A program made the position numbers and the translations under genes. A stretch of 64,000 bases of DNA from CAXMST01 sp963700785 (GTDB taxonomy: Bacteria; Actinomycetota; Thermoleophilia; Solirubrobacterales; 70-9), in contig CAVOYZ010000012.1 of the NCBI GenBank assembly GCA_963700785.1, positions 62,001-126,000 of the forward strand, written 5' to 3'. Every line of letters begins with the position of its first letter. Position 1 is the first letter of the stretch. Shown here piece by piece: positions 1 to 7,032 of this stretch. A model generated the notes under the pieces. That model saw nothing but the letters and a program-made list of their open reading frames with translations, had not been told where the DNA came from and did not search any database.

Positions 1-189
1 GCGGTTCTTGAGACCGTCACGGTCCTGATCGCGCCGGCCCTGCTTCTTGTTCAGCGAGAGCTTGTAGCGCTTCTCCCAGCGGTCGGGAATCCGGTCGTTG
101 TTGCGGTCCTTGGCGGTCGCCGAACCGGTCACCGCGAGAGCCGTGAAGCAGAGCGCGATCATCGCAATGATCAGTCTTCGTGCCTTCAT
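1..189 (-). CDS. Secreted Ca-binding-repeat-type protein, 3' part cut off by window edge
   Basis: Only the first 63 codons are in the window; the gene runs off the left edge. The ATG at 189 follows a clear Shine-Dalgarno (GAGGAGAAAG), so the start is well supported. Residues 1-26 form a classical Sec signal peptide: a basic MKARR N-region, a hydrophobic core and an ATA cleavage site. The mature protein begins with Asp/Asn-rich segments (DRNNDRIPD, DQDRDG) that look like thrombospondin type-3 or EF-hand-like calcium-binding repeats, suggesting an exported cell-surface protein. It lies 55 bp downstream of the sigma factor gene on the same strand, and an 11-bp motif shared with the sigma factor's own upstream region sits at 261-271. 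The function cannot be told from this fragment. Confidence 0.7.
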   Translation of the reverse strand, partial: MKARRLIIAMIALCFTALAVTGSATAKDRNNDRIPDRWEKRYKLSLNKKQGRRDQDRDGLKNR

Positions 190-244
190 TGTCTTTCTCC
201 TCTTCGGTTGGCGCCGCTCCGTCTGGGAGGCACCGGTAGTTGGG

Positions 245-1577
245 TTATCTGCGAGTTCGGTACCTAAACCCGAGCGAACGCTCAGGATCACGCGGACCTG
301 CAATCGACTCAGTCACCGCCGGGACCGGAACGATCCTCGGGCTCCTCGCCTTCGCGTCCGTCTCCGGGGCCGGAGCTATCCTCGCCGCCGTCGTCACCGC
401 CGCTCGACCCTGACCTGTCGCCGCCGTGATCCTCGGGGCCGCCACCGCTGGAACCGGACTTGCCGCCACCGCCCGATCCACTGTGGCCACCGCCCGATCC
501 ACTGCGGCCACCGGGCCGTCGTCGCCGCCGCCCGGGCCCGAGCTGCCGCCACCGGGTCCGCTGCTTCCGCTGCCGTCTTCCTCGCCTTGCTCGTGACTCT
601 TCCCCGAGGAGCCTCCGTGGTCGTCACCGCCACTGCCCGGCCCACTGGAGTCGTCCGGGCCTGGCTTCTCGGAGGATTCCCTGCGTCCGGCGTCGCGGCC
701 GTCGGAGTCACGGCGGCTGACCCTGGCCAACGCATCCGATGCGTACAGGACACGATCGACCTGGGGTCCGGCCGCTGCCTTCCCTGTCGACCGCGCCTCG
801 CTCTCCGCCCCCTTTCCTGCCGCGCTCGCCTGGTTCGACCCTTCGCGGGGCTGAGATCCCTCGAGGGCGATGCCGCCGGCGAGCGCGACGGCGGTCGCGG
901 ATATCGCGGCCGCCAGCTTGGCGCCTCCTCCGAACGCTGTCGCGCCGGCGCCGGCTCCAGCGCCGAGCGCGGATCCCTCGGACCATCAGCAATCGCAGCA
1001 GCGGCAGCGGGATCGCGGCACCGAACGCGTTGCGCAGCGTGGTCCGCGCCCGGAAGATCAGACCGCGGACGGCGGTCGCGGTGGTCCCGAGATCGGCGGC
1101 CAGCTCGGCGTGACCCTCGCCTTGGATCGCACGTCCGACCAGTGCCGCGCGCTGCGCCTCAGGGAGCGCGCAGATCGCCTCGACCAGTCGATGAAGCTCC
1201 TCGTTCTGCTCGGCGATCGCGGCAGGCTGGGGAACGCCGTCGTAGCTCGGGTCGAGCTCGAGCCACTCCGGGTCGTCGCGGATCGCGTTGAGCGCTCGGT
1301 TGCGGACGATGGTGAACAGCCAGGCACGCAGCGAGACTTCACGATCGTCGGCAAGCAGCGCTTCGTGCGCCTTGATCAGCGACGCCTGGACCACGTCCTC
1401 GGCGCGGTGGAACGGCACGAACGCCACGGCGAACGCGGTGAGCGAATGCCGGTAGCGGCCGACGATCTCCTCGAAGGCCGCCTCATGTCCCTCGCGCAGG
1501 AGCTTCACGAGCCGCGCATCGCTCTGCTTCGAGAGCGCTCTGCGGGCGATCGGTCGCGTTCGGGCTGGGAGGGACAT
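245..1577 (-). CDS. ECF-type RNA polymerase sigma factor with membrane/Gly-Ser tail (frameshifted)
   Basis: The N-terminal ~185 residues are a sigma-70 family factor: region 2 (EEIVGRYRHSLTAFA to AWLFTIVRNRALNAIRDD) and region 4 (ICALPEAQRAALVGRAIQGE, then the AELAADLGTTATAVRGL helix-turn-helix). After IPLPLLRLLMVRG the frame breaks. Removing one base from the CCC at 975-977 joins it to a frame encoding an Ala/Gly-rich hydrophobic segment (possible membrane anchor), then a linker and a Ser/Gly/Asp-rich tail ending at a TAA at 245-247, about 443 aa in all. As sequenced the first frame ends at 708. The start ATG at 1577 (MSLPARTRP) has AAGGA six bases upstream; ATGs at 1595 and 1628 are alternatives. 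A separate anti-sigma gene is not visible, so the tail may do that job. The single indel could be an assembly error. Confidence 0.75.
261..271 (-). promoter_or_regulatory. Motif GGGTTTAGGTA, copy 2, upstream of the secreted protein
   Basis: On the minus strand this reads GGGTTTAGGTA, identical over 11 bases to the copy upstream of the sigma factor gene at 1630-1640. It lies inside the last codons of the sigma factor, 72 bp before the start at 189. Two copies beside a sigma gene and its downstream neighbour suggest a promoter element recognised by that sigma factor. That is inference; no clear matching -10 was found. Confidence 0.35.
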
Positions 1578-1629
1578 GCGGTCCTTGACAGTCATCGGCC
1601 GTCGGGGCGGCCGGCTGAAGGGGTGCAAC

Positions 1630-1640
1630 TACCTAAACCC
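1630..1640 (-). promoter_or_regulatory. Motif GGGTTTAGGTA, copy 1, upstream of the sigma factor gene
   Basis: Minus-strand GGGTTTAGGTA, 53 bp upstream of the sigma factor start at 1577. It is identical to the copy at 261-271 ahead of the secreted protein. A candidate autoregulatory sigma-factor promoter element, unproven. Confidence 0.35.
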
Positions 1641-1673
1641 CTGAGGCACCCGATGATCACGACTGCGGGCGAC

Positions 1674-1679
1674 TACGAT
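1674..1679 (+). promoter_or_regulatory. Candidate -10 TACGAT, leaderless start at 1686
   Basis: TACGAT followed by exactly six bases and then ATG. No Shine-Dalgarno is present. This fits transcription starting on the A of the start codon. Confidence 0.5.
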
Positions 1680-1685
1680 CCGGGC

Positions 1686-2123
1686 ATGGATCGGGGTGTC
1701 GCCGTACTGCTGACCGCCGCGGTGGGCGGCCTGATCGCGATGCAGCCCGCGGTCAACGCGGGCCTCGGCCGGGCGACCGGCAGCCTGCCGGCGGCGCTGG
1801 TCAGCTTCCTGGTCGGCACCCTGGCGCTGGCGCTGATCGTCGGCCTCTCGGGCCAGATCGGCAACGTCCGCTCCGCAGCCGACGTCGCCCCGGTCTACCT
1901 GCTCGGCGGCCTGCTCGGCGCCCTCTACGTGACGATGGCGCTGATCGCGGTGCGCGAGATCGGCGCCGGCGGCGTCGCCGCGGCGACGATCACCGGCCAG
2001 CTCGCGTTCGGCGTGACCCTCGATCGGCTCGGGGTGCTCGGCCTCGAGGAGACGCCGCTGACGATCGACCGCCTGCTCGGAGTGCTGCTGCTGCTCGCGG
2101 GGACCTGGCTGATCGTCCGCTGA
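1686..2123 (+). CDS. YdcZ/DUF606-type DMT superfamily membrane transporter
   Basis: A 145-aa inner-membrane protein with about five hydrophobic helices, matching the short single-domain YdcZ (DUF606) branch of the drug/metabolite transporter superfamily. The N-terminal block (VGGLIAMQPAVNAGLGRATG) and the C-terminal TITGQLAFGVTLDRLGVLGL block are characteristic of the family. The substrate is unknown; members are presumed small-molecule exporters. I chose the ATG at 1686 because a TACGAT -10 ends six bases before it; an in-frame ATG at 1653 is possible but lies upstream of that element. It is divergent from the sigma factor gene, with a ~100-bp shared promoter region. Confidence 0.75.
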   Translation: MDRGVAVLLTAAVGGLIAMQPAVNAGLGRATGSLPAALVSFLVGTLALALIVGLSGQIGNVRSAADVAPVYLLGGLLGALYVTMALIAVREIGAGGVAAATITGQLAFGVTLDRLGVLGLEETPLTIDRLLGVLLLLAGTWLIVR

Positions 2124-2135
2124 GGCTCCCGCCGC

Positions 2136-3311
2136 TCAGGCGGGGACCGGTTCGCGGGCGGTGTCCCTGGCGCCGGGGGCCGCAGCGAACGAGGGGTGGG
2201 CGATGTTCAGGTAGTGGTTGAACGACCAGCGGACGAATGCCTCGCTGCTCATCGTCCGCAGCGCCGGAGCCAGCAGCCGGGGCGGCACCCGGGGGATCAG
2301 CCTCTGGGTGCGGAGCATCCACTCGAACTTCCAGCGGTGGGCCGCGTTGAACGCCGCGTAGCGTCGCAGCGCCTCGGCCCGGTCGATCCTGCCCTCGGTC
2401 ACGTCGCGAAGCTCCCGCCCGACCGCGATTCCGAAGTAGAAGGCGGTGCGGATCCCCTCCGCGGTCAGCGGCAGGCAGTGGCCGGCGGAGTCACCGCAGA
2501 AGAAGATCCCGCCCTCGGTCGCCTCGCGCAGCCGGTGGGGGATCCAGTTGCCCTGGTATCCGTCGGGCGGCAGATCGCGGCGGGCCGCGAGCTCGATCGT
2601 CGGCTGTTTGACGTGGAAGCGGGGGTCGAAGCTGCCAATGCCGACCCGCAGCTCATCGCCCGCGGGGAAGCTCCAGCCGTAGCCGGCGGGGACGACATCC
2701 CGCTCGATCCAGATCTCCATCCGATCGCCCCGGCCCCGGGGGTGGACCTCGAGGCCGCGCGACAGCGGGCCGTCGGGGGGCTGGTACCCCTCGGCGCCGA
2801 GGACCCGGCGCCAGCCGAGGCAGTCGACGACCAGCGGGGCGCGAAGCACGCCGCGGTCGGTCTCGACCTCGAAGACGTGACCCGGGTCGATCGCGGTTCC
2901 CGGCACGAGCGACGGCCCGGCGAGCCCCTCGACCTTCGCGGTCTCGAACTCGGCCTCCCCGCACTGCTCCCAGAGCAGGTTGCAGAGTCGCGGGTAGTCG
3001 AACACGGAGAACGACCAGGGGAGCGTCATCACGCTGTCGCCGTGCGGTGTGTGGAAGTCGAGCTCGTCGAAGGTCTGGAGGATCGAGTCGGCGACCCCCA
3101 TGTTGACCAGCCAGTCCGTTGGCGCCCCGCAGGCGGAGGTCTGTCGCTCGCCGATCTCGTAGCGATCGATCACCAGAACCCGCGCTCCCGACCCGGCGAG
3201 CTCGCGCGCGACGCTGAGGCCGGCGAAGCTCGCACCGCAGACGAGGACGTCCCACGAGCCGTCGAGGGGGGTGCGCTGATCGCCTCGCTTCGTCATGCGG
3301 ACGGGCATCAC
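2136..3311 (-). CDS. FAD-dependent oxidoreductase, geranylgeranyl reductase-like
   Basis: A 391-aa flavoprotein. The N-terminal dinucleotide-binding fold has the motif VLVCGASFAGLSVARELAG followed by the Asp/Arg that would bind FAD ribose (VIDRYEIG). The second FAD motif, FCGDSAGHCLPLTAEGI, lies near residue 280 and is typical of the geranylgeranyl reductase/UbiH-like family. Such enzymes reduce isoprenoid double bonds or hydroxylate aromatics; the true substrate here cannot be read from sequence. The track start is a GTG directly followed by ATG (3308); a TAACCT hexamer 8 bases before that ATG fits a leaderless start. It converges on the DMT transporter gene with a 12-bp gap and has no obvious pathway partner nearby. 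Confidence 0.75.
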   Translation of the reverse strand: MMPVRMTKRGDQRTPLDGSWDVLVCGASFAGLSVARELAGSGARVLVIDRYEIGERQTSACGAPTDWLVNMGVADSILQTFDELDFHTPHGDSVMTLPWSFSVFDYPRLCNLLWEQCGEAEFETAKVEGLAGPSLVPGTAIDPGHVFEVETDRGVLRAPLVVDCLGWRRVLGAEGYQPPDGPLSRGLEVHPRGRGDRMEIWIERDVVPAGYGWSFPAGDELRVGIGSFDPRFHVKQPTIELAARRDLPPDGYQGNWIPHRLREATEGGIFFCGDSAGHCLPLTAEGIRTAFYFGIAVGRELRDVTEGRIDRAEALRRYAAFNAAHRWKFEWMLRTQRLIPRVPPRLLAPALRTMSSEAFVRWSFNHYLNIAHPSFAAAPGARDTAREPVPA

Positions 3312-3329
3312 CCGGGAGGTTAGCCGGGC

Positions 3330-3656
3330 TCAGCCGCGAGCCTCGCTGCGCTGTCGGAGGCGGCCGCCGAGCGCCCCGAGCAGCAGCCCCCCGATCGCGG
3401 CGATCAGCGGGAAAATCGCGATCGGGGAGGGCATTTCGACGGTCGGCGCCGCCGCGCTGACCGCGTCCGCCAGGACGATCCCGGTGCCGAACATCAGCCC
3501 GGCGAGCAGCCCGCGCCTCGCCCCTGATCCGGCCGTCTCGTGCTCGTAGCCGCCGGCGACTCCGCCGAGTGCCGCGATCGCGTTCGCGATCCACCAGCCG
3601 GCGGCGCTTTCAGAGGCGAGGAACCCGCACACGGCCCCGAACAGCAGTGGTACCAC
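3330..3656 (-). CDS. Small integral membrane protein, unknown function
   Basis: This frame encodes at least three hydrophobic segments (PLLFGAVCGFLASES, a glycine-rich helix around WWIANAIAALGGVAGG, and IAIFPLIAAIGGLLLGALGG), ending in a short basic tail (GRLRQRSEARG). The start is uncertain: no ATG lies in frame before the first helix, and I used the GTG at 3656, giving about 108 aa. The open frame continues upstream without a good start, so a lost base near 3660-3800 is possible. It lies between the flavoprotein (3311) and rpsA and is divergent from rpsA. No family recognised. Confidence 0.45.
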   Translation of the reverse strand: MVPLLFGAVCGFLASESAAGWWIANAIAALGGVAGGYEHETAGSGARRGLLAGLMFGTGIVLADAVSAAAPTVEMPSPIAIFPLIAAIGGLLLGALGGRLRQRSEARG

Positions 3657-3802
3657 GACGACGATCGTCAGCCGGGTCGGGGCCGGCAGCGATGAGAGCA
3701 GGGGCGGCGGCTCGGGCGCGATCGGGCAACGATATGCGACCCCCGGTTGTCTCCGCCGGCCGGCGAGCGACGGCTTGGGAAACGGTAGCCAGGTGCATTG
3801 CC

Positions 3803-3808
3803 TATGAT
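3803..3808 (+). promoter_or_regulatory. Candidate rpsA -10 TATGAT
   Basis: TATGAT lies eight bases before the TTG at 3817 with no Shine-Dalgarno in between, suggesting a leaderless or near-leaderless rpsA transcript. Confidence 0.45.
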
Positions 3809-3816
3809 TCCGCCCC

Positions 3817-5265
3817 TTGTCTGCCGCCGACACAGCAGGCGGCGCCGTGCTGGCGCCCGAAGGTGCGACTCCCGTCGAGGGGTCAGACGGACTGCTGCTG
3901 CAGCTGAACGGCCAGATCATCCCCAACTACGACGCGACGATCACCCACTTCGAGGAGGGCGAGGTCGTCAACGGCGAGGTCGTGCGGATCGACAAGGACG
4001 AGGTCCTGGTCGACATCGGCTGGAAGTCGGAGGGCGTGATCCCCTCGCACGAGCTCTCGATCCGCCGCTCGGTCGATCCGGCCGACGAGGTGGCGCTCGG
4101 CGAGCAGGTAGACGCCCTGGTTCTGACCAAGGAGGACCAGGAGGGGCGTCTGATCCTCTCGAAGAAGCGCGCCCGCTTCGAGAAGGCCTGGCGCCGAATC
4201 GAGGCCGCGGCCGAGTCCGGCGAGCCGGTCGAGGGCAGCGTGATCGAGGTCGTCAAGGGCGGCCTGATCCTCGACCTCGGCGTGCGCGGGTTCCTGCCGG
4301 CCTCGCTGGTCGACATCCGGCGGGTCCACAACCTGGACGAGTTCACCGGGGAGACGCTCGAATGCAAGGTGATCGAGCTCAACCGCAGTCGCAACAACGT
4401 GGTCCTCTCCCGGCGCGCGATCCTCGAGGACGAGCGCAAGGAGCAGCGCGAGCAGATCCTCGAGCGCCTGCAGCCGGGCCAGGTCGTCGAGGGGCAGATC
4501 TCCAACATCGTCGACTTCGGCGCCTTCGTCGACCTCGAGGGCATCGACGGCCTGATCCACATATCCGAGATCAGCTGGAGCCACGTCAACCATCCTTCAG
4601 AGGTCCTGACGATCGGTGAGACGGTCAACGTCAAGGTCCTCGACATCGACCGCGATCGCCAGCGGATCTCGCTCGGTCTGAAACAGACCCAGGAGGACCC
4701 GTGGCAGACGGTGATCAACTCCTACGGTCCCGGGTCCTCGCTGTCCGGCAAGGTCACCAAGGTGGTCGCCTTCGGGGCGTTCGTCGAGATCGTTCCCGGC
4801 GTCGAGGGGCTCGTCCACATCTCGGAGCTCGCCGACCACCACGTCGAGACACCGAGCGAGATCGTCGCCCCCGACGAGGAGGTTCGCGTCAAGATCCTCG
4901 AGATCGACGAGGAGCGCCGCCGGATCAGCCTGTCGATCAAGCGTGTGGGCGAGGGCGGAATGCCGCTCCGCGACGCGTTCGAACAGGCCCAGGCAGCCGC
5001 CGAGCCGGAGATCGGCGAGGCTCCCGCGGTCGAGTCCGGAGAGGCTCCCGACGCGGCCGCTGCAGCGCCCGAGGCCGATGTTGCCGAGGCCGAGGCGCCC
5101 GAGGCCGAGCCGGTTGCCGAGGCAGCCGAGCCCGAGCCCGAGGTCGCCGAACTCGGCCTCTCCGAGGAGGTCTTCACCGAGGAGGCCCCCGAGGCGCCGG
5201 CCGAGGACGCGCCGGCCGAGGACGCGCCAGCCGAGGACGCGGCCGCCGACACCTCCGACGCCTAG
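3817..5265 (+). CDS. rpsA: 30S ribosomal protein S1
   Basis: 482 aa with four S1 (OB-fold) RNA-binding repeats: about residues 35-105 (EEGEVVNGEVVRIDKDEVLV), 120-190 (GSVIEVVKGGLILDLGVRG), 205-275 (GQISNIVDFGAFVDLEGIDG) and 290-365 (GKVTKVVAFGAFVEIVPGVEG). The last two carry the classic V-x-FGAFV signature. Four repeats followed by an acidic, Ala/Pro/Glu-rich low-complexity tail (about residues 385-482) is the actinobacterial form; E. coli S1 has six. It helps the 30S subunit engage mRNA. The TTG at 3817 is preferred because of the TATGAT upstream; an in-frame GTG at 3847 is an alternative. coaE follows 20 bp downstream, a synteny seen in many actinobacteria. Confidence 0.93.
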   Translation: MSAADTAGGAVLAPEGATPVEGSDGLLLQLNGQIIPNYDATITHFEEGEVVNGEVVRIDKDEVLVDIGWKSEGVIPSHELSIRRSVDPADEVALGEQVDALVLTKEDQEGRLILSKKRARFEKAWRRIEAAAESGEPVEGSVIEVVKGGLILDLGVRGFLPASLVDIRRVHNLDEFTGETLECKVIELNRSRNNVVLSRRAILEDERKEQREQILERLQPGQVVEGQISNIVDFGAFVDLEGIDGLIHISEISWSHVNHPSEVLTIGETVNVKVLDIDRDRQRISLGLKQTQEDPWQTVINSYGPGSSLSGKVTKVVAFGAFVEIVPGVEGLVHISELADHHVETPSEIVAPDEEVRVKILEIDEERRRISLSIKRVGEGGMPLRDAFEQAQAAAEPEIGEAPAVESGEAPDAAAAAPEADVAEAEAPEAEPVAEAAEPEPEVAELGLSEEVFTEEAPEAPAEDAPAEDAPAEDAAADTSDA

Positions 5266-5284
5266 GGCGTTGCCAGGGCCCGCG

Positions 5285-5879
5285 TTGATCGGGCTGACCG
5301 GGGGGATCGCGGCCGGCAAGTCAGAGGTCCTCCGCGTATTCGGCGAGCTCGGCGCCGAGACGCTCTCGACCGACGCTGTGGTCCACGATCTACTCGGGAG
5401 CGACGAGGTTCGCGAGCCGCTGATCGATCGCTGGGGGGAGCGGGTGGCCCCCGGCGGCAACCTCGATCGGGGCCTGATCGCCGGCATCGTCTTCGAGGAG
5501 CCCGAGGAGCTCGCCTGGCTCGAGGCGCTGCTGCACCCGCGGGTCGCCCGGCGGGTGATCGAGTGGCGCCGGGGACTTCCCGATCAGCTCGAGGTCGCGG
5601 TCGTCGAGGTACCGCTGCTGTTCGAGGGCACGATGGCCGAGACGTTCGACGCGACGATCGCCGTGGTCGCCGAGGACGGGGCTCGCCGGCGGCGCGCGGC
5701 GGCCCGGGGGACGGGCGAGCTGGAGGGTCGCTCGGCCCGCCAGCTGAGCCAGCAGGAGAAGGCCGATCGGGCGACCTTCGTCGTCCACAACGACGGGACG
5801 CCTCGCCGATCTCGAGGCGGAGCTGCGGCGGCTGCTGCCACGCTTGATCGCGGCGGCGGACAAGCCCGACTCGGTCTGA
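5285..5879 (+). CDS. coaE: Dephospho-CoA kinase (single frameshift near 3' end)
   Basis: CoaE phosphorylates the 3'-hydroxyl of dephospho-CoA, the last step of CoA synthesis. The TTG start gives MIGLTGGIAAGKSEV with an intact P-loop (GGIAAGKS). Family motifs follow: DAVVHDLLG, HPRVARRVIEW, VEVPLLFEG and the ARGTGELEGRSARQLSQQEK lid region. Near 5803 the frame breaks after VVHNDGT. Dropping one C restores LADLEAELRRLLPRL and the proper end at the TGA 5877-5879, giving about 197 aa. Without the correction the frame reads on past the next start codon. The indel sits in a C-containing run and may be a sequencing error. It probably shares a transcript with rpsA. The pantothenate genes panB/panC of the same pathway are 16 kb away. 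Confidence 0.85.
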
Positions 5880-5888
5880 CGGCATCGC

Positions 5889-5894
5889 TATCTT
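5889..5894 (+). promoter_or_regulatory. Candidate -10 TATCTT, leaderless start at 5901
   Basis: TATCTT, six bases, then GTG. It lies just after the coaE stop. Confidence 0.45.
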
Positions 5895-5900
5895 GGGCCG

Positions 5901-6524
5901 GTGACGGCTTCGGCAAGGACATCGGGGCGGGCGCGCGCTCGCGGCACCGGCGGGCGGCTCCCCGGTAGCCGGGCGACGGCCGCCCTGGTCGCCCTGCTGG
6001 CGGTGGCGGTGGCCTTCGGCGTCTCGAGGATCGACTTCGGCGACACGCTCCGCGAGCTGACGCTGCCGCTCGAGTACGAGAACATCATTCGCCAGCAGGC
6101 CGGCGAGAAGCAGGTCGAGGCCGATCTGATCGCCGCTGTGATCTACAGCGAGTCCCGGTTCCGCGACCAGACCTCCGACGCGGGCGCCCGCGGGCTGATG
6201 CAGATCACGCCGGCGACGGCGGACACGATCGAGACGCTCTCGGGCGGCGAGACGTTCGTGTATGAGGACCTCGCTGATCCGGACCTCAATATCCGCTACG
6301 GGACCTTCTTCCTCCGCTACCTCCTCGACCGCTACGAGGGCAACGAGACGGCGGCGCTGGCCGGCTACAACGCCGGGATCGGCAACGCGGACGCCTGGGG
6401 CGGAGCGGCGATGGAGACCTCCGACATCGCCTTCGTGGAGACGCGCGAGTACGTCGAGCAGGTCCTCGACAAGCGCAAGGAGTACGCCGAGCGCTACGAG
6501 CGCGAGCTCGGCCTCAAGGGCTAG
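5901..6524 (+). CDS. Membrane-anchored lytic transglycosylase (SLT domain)
   Basis: 207 aa. A basic N-terminus and one hydrophobic helix (about residues 26-44, ATAALVALLAVAVAFGV) anchor the protein, with the catalytic domain outside. The SLT signature is clear: IAAVIYSESRFRDQTSDAGA with catalytic Glu84, then GLMQITPATADTI, LNIRYGTFFLRYLLDRY and the ALAGYNAGIGN block. These enzymes cleave the MurNAc-GlcNAc bond of peptidoglycan to give 1,6-anhydro ends. GTG start chosen from the upstream TATCTT. The gene converges on the DoxX-like gene with a 4-bp overlap of ends. Confidence 0.88.
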   Translation: MTASARTSGRARARGTGGRLPGSRATAALVALLAVAVAFGVSRIDFGDTLRELTLPLEYENIIRQQAGEKQVEADLIAAVIYSESRFRDQTSDAGARGLMQITPATADTIETLSGGETFVYEDLADPDLNIRYGTFFLRYLLDRYEGNETAALAGYNAGIGNADAWGGAAMETSDIAFVETREYVEQVLDKRKEYAERYERELGLKG

Positions 6525-6907
6525 GTGGCTTCGGGAGAGGCGTCGTGTGGCGGGGCTGCCGTCGCCCGCCAGGCCCACCAGGCGGCGGCGAACTGCAGCG
6601 GCAGCCGCGCCCACAGCGCCGGCTCGGGGATCTTTCTGTAGCGCTCCGGGTGCAGCGCCATGTGGATGTTGGCCGGGAAGACCGCGGCCAGGACCCCGAG
6701 GATCCACCAGCGCGCGATCGGGTTGCGGGTTCTCCGGAAGACCACCAGCAGCCCCGCGATCACCTCGGCGACGCCGCTCCAGAAGACCATCTCCGGATGG
6801 GCGGGGACGTAGTCGGGCATGATCGCCCGGTAGAAGCGGGGGTTGACGAAGTGGTTGATGCCCGCGCCGATCCAGAATACGGCGAGCAGGCGCTGGGAGG
6901 TGCTCAT
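6521..6907 (-). CDS. DoxX-like small membrane protein
   Basis: 128 aa with about four transmembrane helices. The N-terminal FWIGAGINHFVNPRFYRAI and the following PEMVFWSGVAEVIAGLLVVF are typical of the DoxX family, and the NIHMALHPERYR loop is common in this subgroup. Family members sit in the membrane with poorly defined redox or quinone-related roles; no specific function is claimed. A TACGGT hexamer lies eight bases before the ATG on the minus strand. Confidence 0.7.
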   Translation of the reverse strand: MSTSQRLLAVFWIGAGINHFVNPRFYRAIMPDYVPAHPEMVFWSGVAEVIAGLLVVFRRTRNPIARWWILGVLAAVFPANIHMALHPERYRKIPEPALWARLPLQFAAAWWAWRATAAPPHDASPEAT

Positions 6908-7020
6908 CGGCAGTCACCGTAGCGAGCGCGCCGCTGTTCAGCTTGGCGTACGGTCTCGGATCCGATGGGACGCCGCGGAGGATCTACGGCGCAGACCCCG
7001 CCTGGAGCCTGATCTCGCGC

Positions 7021-7026
7021 TAACTT
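7021..7026 (+). promoter_or_regulatory. Candidate -10 TAACTT, leaderless start at 7033
   Basis: TAACTT, six bases, then GTG. This is the promoter candidate for the DUF6421 gene and possibly the three-gene module. Confidence 0.5.
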
Positions 7027-7032
7027 TGGCTG

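Noticed and set aside
5262..6917. 551-aa open frame on the minus strand
   Set aside because: Antisense shadow of coaE and the transglycosylase. It has Arg/Pro-rich composition and no family motifs.
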